A stretch of DNA of 7,716 nucleotides from Dehalococcoidia bacterium (GTDB taxonomy: Bacteria; Chloroflexota; Dehalococcoidia; Dehalococcoidales; DAOWLH01): assembly GCA_030643515.1 (NCBI GenBank), contig DAOWLH010000003.1, positions 1 through 7,716 of the forward strand, read 5' to 3'. Both the position numbers and the translations under genes were made by a program. Shown here in pieces: positions 5,949-7,716 of the stretch (positions within the stretch are counted from its first letter, which is position 1; each line of letters opens with the position of its first letter). The notes below the pieces were generated by a model. The model did not search any database. It was given only the letters and a program-made list of their open reading frames with translations, and was not told the DNA's origin.

Positions 5949-5971
5949 GTTCTGGCCTGGAATGCTATAAT
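5943..5971 (+). promoter_or_regulatory. rsmG promoter (extended -10)
   Basis: A perfect TATAAT at 5966-5971, preceded by TGC, forms an extended -10. The -35 region 17 nt upstream (5943-5948) matches consensus poorly, which extended -10 promoters tolerate. Transcription would start around 5978, leaving a leader of about 12 nt that begins with the GGAG ribosome-binding site. Confidence 0.55.
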
Positions 5972-5989
5972 TGAACTGGAGATGACAGC

Positions 5990-6718
5990 ATGAGCAATGG
6001 TATGGAGCACCTCAGAGCGGGCGCAGCCAAACTGGGACTGCGGCTGACTTCAAAGCAGCTCCGGCAGTTCCATAGCTACTACCAGGAACTCGTAAGCTGG
6101 AACCAGAGAATCAACCTGACCTCAATAACCGGCTTTAGAGATGTCCAGATAAAGCACTTCCTGGATTCCCTTACAGTAATCAAGGCTTTTAAGCAGCCAG
6201 ATGGCAAGCAACTACGGGTTATTGACATCGGCACCGGCGCCGGCTTCCCCGGGCTGCCCGTAAAAATCGCCCTGCCCGATATAGCGCTGGTTCTGCTTGA
6301 AGCCACCGCTAAGAAAACAGCCTTCCTGCGCCATCTCGCAGCAGAGCTTGGACTGGAGGATGTCGATATTGTCGCCGGGCGGGCTGAAGATATTGCCCAC
6401 CAGGAGCAATACCGCGAAAAGTTTGACATTGTCCTCTCCCGGGCGGTGGCCCCATTGGCTACCCTGGCCGAACTCGCTCTTCCTCTTTGCATCGTCGGTG
6501 GCCGTTTGATTGCCCAGAAGAAGGGGGCGATTGACCGGGAAATAGCCAGGGCAGGCCGGGCAATTAACCTGCTGGGCGGTAACCAGCCGGAGATAGAAAG
6601 AATTGAGCTGGCCGAGCTTGGTGACGAACGCTATCTGGTAATAATCGAGAAAATAGCACCCTCACCACAAAAGTACCCCAGGCGGCCGGGGATGCCGGCC
6701 AGGAGGCCGATTGTTTGA
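5990..6718 (+). CDS. rsmG: 16S rRNA (guanine527-N7)-methyltransferase RsmG (GidB)
   Basis: RsmG uses SAM to methylate N7 of G527 in 16S rRNA; its loss is known to give low-level streptomycin resistance. The 242-residue protein has the family's WNQRINLTSI (37-46), SAM-binding motif I DIGTGAGFPGLP (79-90), LLEATAKKTAFL (102-113), GRAED (130-134), SRAVAPL (150-156), QKKG (176-179) and the typical basic end KYPRRPGMP (228-236). Start ATG 5990 has GGAG 8 nt upstream; ATG 6002 is in frame but less well placed. It is often found beside mnmG or parAB, but here it sits between a divergent thiC and pdxS, 57 nt ahead of the latter, and may share its transcript. Confidence 0.95.
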   Translation: MSNGMEHLRAGAAKLGLRLTSKQLRQFHSYYQELVSWNQRINLTSITGFRDVQIKHFLDSLTVIKAFKQPDGKQLRVIDIGTGAGFPGLPVKIALPDIALVLLEATAKKTAFLRHLAAELGLEDVDIVAGRAEDIAHQEQYREKFDIVLSRAVAPLATLAELALPLCIVGGRLIAQKKGAIDREIARAGRAINLLGGNQPEIERIELAELGDERYLVIIEKIAPSPQKYPRRPGMPARRPIV

Positions 6719-6775
6719 TTGCCAAATGAGCGCCAGGGTAGTAAAATAAGAGCACAAAACGACGGAGAAAAAAAC

Positions 6776-7657
6776 ATGGAAACTGGTACCTGGAAAGTAA
6801 AGGCCGGGCTCGCCCAGATGCTCAAGGGCGGTGTGATAATGGACATTATCAACGCCGAGCAGGCCAGAATCGCCGAGGCGGCCGGCGCCTGTGCAGTTAT
6901 GGCGCTGGAGAGGGTACCTTCGGATATCCGGGCTACCGGTGGCGTCGCCCGCATGGCCGACCCCAGCGTAGTCGAAGAGGTTATCAGGGCGGTATCAATA
7001 CCGGTGATGGCCAAGTGCCGCATCGGCCACTTCACCGAAGCCAGGGTGCTCGAGGCCATCGGAGTTGATTTTATCGACGAGTCCGAGGTACTCACCCCGG
7101 CCGATGAGGCCCATCACGTCTGGAAGCACGACTTCAAGGTCCCCTTCGTCTGCGGCTGCCGCAACCTGGGTGAAGCCCTGAGGCGCATCGCCGAGGGGGC
7201 CGCCATGATTCGCACCAAGGGCGAGGCCGGCACCGGTAATGTCGTCGAGGCCGTCAGGCACATGAGGGCTGTTATGGACGGCATCCGCAAGCTGACTAGT
7301 GCCCCGGAGGAGGAGCTTGTGACCATAGCCAAGGAGATGTCCGCCCCCCTTGAACTGGCAAGAGAGTTACACCGGACGGGCAAGCTACCGGTGGTCAACT
7401 TCGCTGCCGGTGGTATCGCCACCCCGGCCGACGCCGCCCTGATGATGCACCTGGGTGCCGAGGGTGTCTTTGTCGGCTCCGGCATCTTTAAAGCCCAGAA
7501 CCCCGAAGCCAGGGCCAAGGCCATCGTCAAGGCGACCACCCACTATCAGAACCCGCAAATAATAGCCGAGGTCAGCAAAAACCTGGGCGAGGCCATGCCC
7601 GGGCTGGATATAAAGGAAATCCCACCAGAGCAACTTCTGGCATCCAGAGGATGGTAG
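6776..7657 (+). CDS. pdxS: Pyridoxal 5'-phosphate synthase subunit PdxS
   Basis: PdxS builds PLP from ribose 5-phosphate, glyceraldehyde 3-phosphate and ammonia supplied by the glutaminase PdxT, in a large cytosolic PdxS-PdxT complex. With ATG 6776 the protein has 293 residues, the normal length, starting METGTWKVKAGLAQMLKGG. D23, the Schiff-base lysine K80 (VMAKCRIGH) and second lysine K148 (IRTKGEAGTG) are present, one position off Bacillus subtilis D24, K81 and K149. The phosphate-binding GGIATPADA (212-220) and FVGSGIF (232-238) loops are also present. GGAG lies 8 nt before the ATG. The frame stays open back to TTG 6719, but those codons add 19 residues with no family match. pdxT would be expected next and may begin at the right edge. 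Confidence 0.97.
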   Translation: METGTWKVKAGLAQMLKGGVIMDIINAEQARIAEAAGACAVMALERVPSDIRATGGVARMADPSVVEEVIRAVSIPVMAKCRIGHFTEARVLEAIGVDFIDESEVLTPADEAHHVWKHDFKVPFVCGCRNLGEALRRIAEGAAMIRTKGEAGTGNVVEAVRHMRAVMDGIRKLTSAPEEELVTIAKEMSAPLELARELHRTGKLPVVNFAAGGIATPADAALMMHLGAEGVFVGSGIFKAQNPEARAKAIVKATTHYQNPQIIAEVSKNLGEAMPGLDIKEIPPEQLLASRGW

Positions 7658-7705
7658 GCCGGGAACCAGCCACCGGTTGCTGCACGCCACCAAAGGCAAC
7701 ACCTG

Positions 7706-7716
7706 ATGCATAGAGT
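7706..7716 (+). CDS. Possible start of the next gene, perhaps pdxT (partial)
   Basis: ATG at 7706 has AAAGG 9 nt upstream and begins M-H-R-V or similar before the window ends. PdxT proteins begin with a short stretch leading into VGVLALQG, and pdxT usually follows pdxS, so the position and first residues fit. Only three full codons are visible, so this is mostly inference from gene order. Confidence 0.2.

Noticed and set aside
6719..6775. TTG-started 19-residue extension of PdxS
   Set aside because: Family proteins start at METGTWKVK, and a GGAG sits 8 nt before that ATG.
1..7716. Phage, insertion sequence, CRISPR or defence system
   Set aside because: No transposase, integrase, terminal repeats, repeat-spacer array or defence-type domain is visible on either strand.

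Overview
The window looks like a stretch of ordinary chromosome from an anaerobic or sedimentary bacterium. GC content is moderate (about 55% by eye) and genes are tightly packed. Translations of ThiC (short form, no long N-terminal domain), PdxS, RsmG and the CPBP-like membrane protein look most like Chloroflexota, perhaps Dehalococcoidia. That placement is an impression from protein style; no search was run. There is no sign of phage, insertion sequence, CRISPR, tRNA or rRNA.

Layout, left to right. Positions 1-3701 hold four minus-strand genes. Transcription order is degV (DegV/FakB-type fatty-acid-binding protein), a small P-loop kinase, pepA (M17 leucyl aminopeptidase) and an ArsA/GET3-family ATPase that runs off the left edge. 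Kinase, pepA and arsA are 23 and 14 nt apart and look like one operon. The kinase GTG sits directly after a perfect TATAAT, so that operon may start with a leaderless mRNA. degV starts with TTG and is preceded by a short leader with overlapping mini-ORFs.

Positions 3702-4466 are the least orderly part. A 169-aa membrane protein resembles only the N-terminal half of a CPBP (CAAX-protease-like) protein and stops before any catalytic motif. Its end coincides with a 12-bp tandem duplication, a second open frame with protein-like composition, several small palindromes and a near-consensus sigma-70 promoter pointing the opposite way. This looks like a degraded or rearranged junction.

Positions 4467-5989 hold thiC (minus strand), which makes the thiamine pyrimidine. 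Its leader carries a clear TPP riboswitch followed by a terminator-like hairpin, so thiC and the membrane protein 15 nt behind it should be switched off by TPP. The riboswitch promoter and the plus-strand rsmG promoter are back to back and appear to share the same -35 bases.

Positions 5990-7716 run on the plus strand: rsmG (16S rRNA m7G527 methyltransferase), then pdxS (PLP synthase synthase subunit). The last 11 bases may be the start of pdxT. Two cofactor pathways, thiamine and vitamin B6, thus lie on either side of one divergent promoter.

I found no convincing new multi-gene system. The points most worth a second look are the riboswitch architecture, the leaderless promoter, the degV leader, and the disrupted 3.8-4.05 kb junction.
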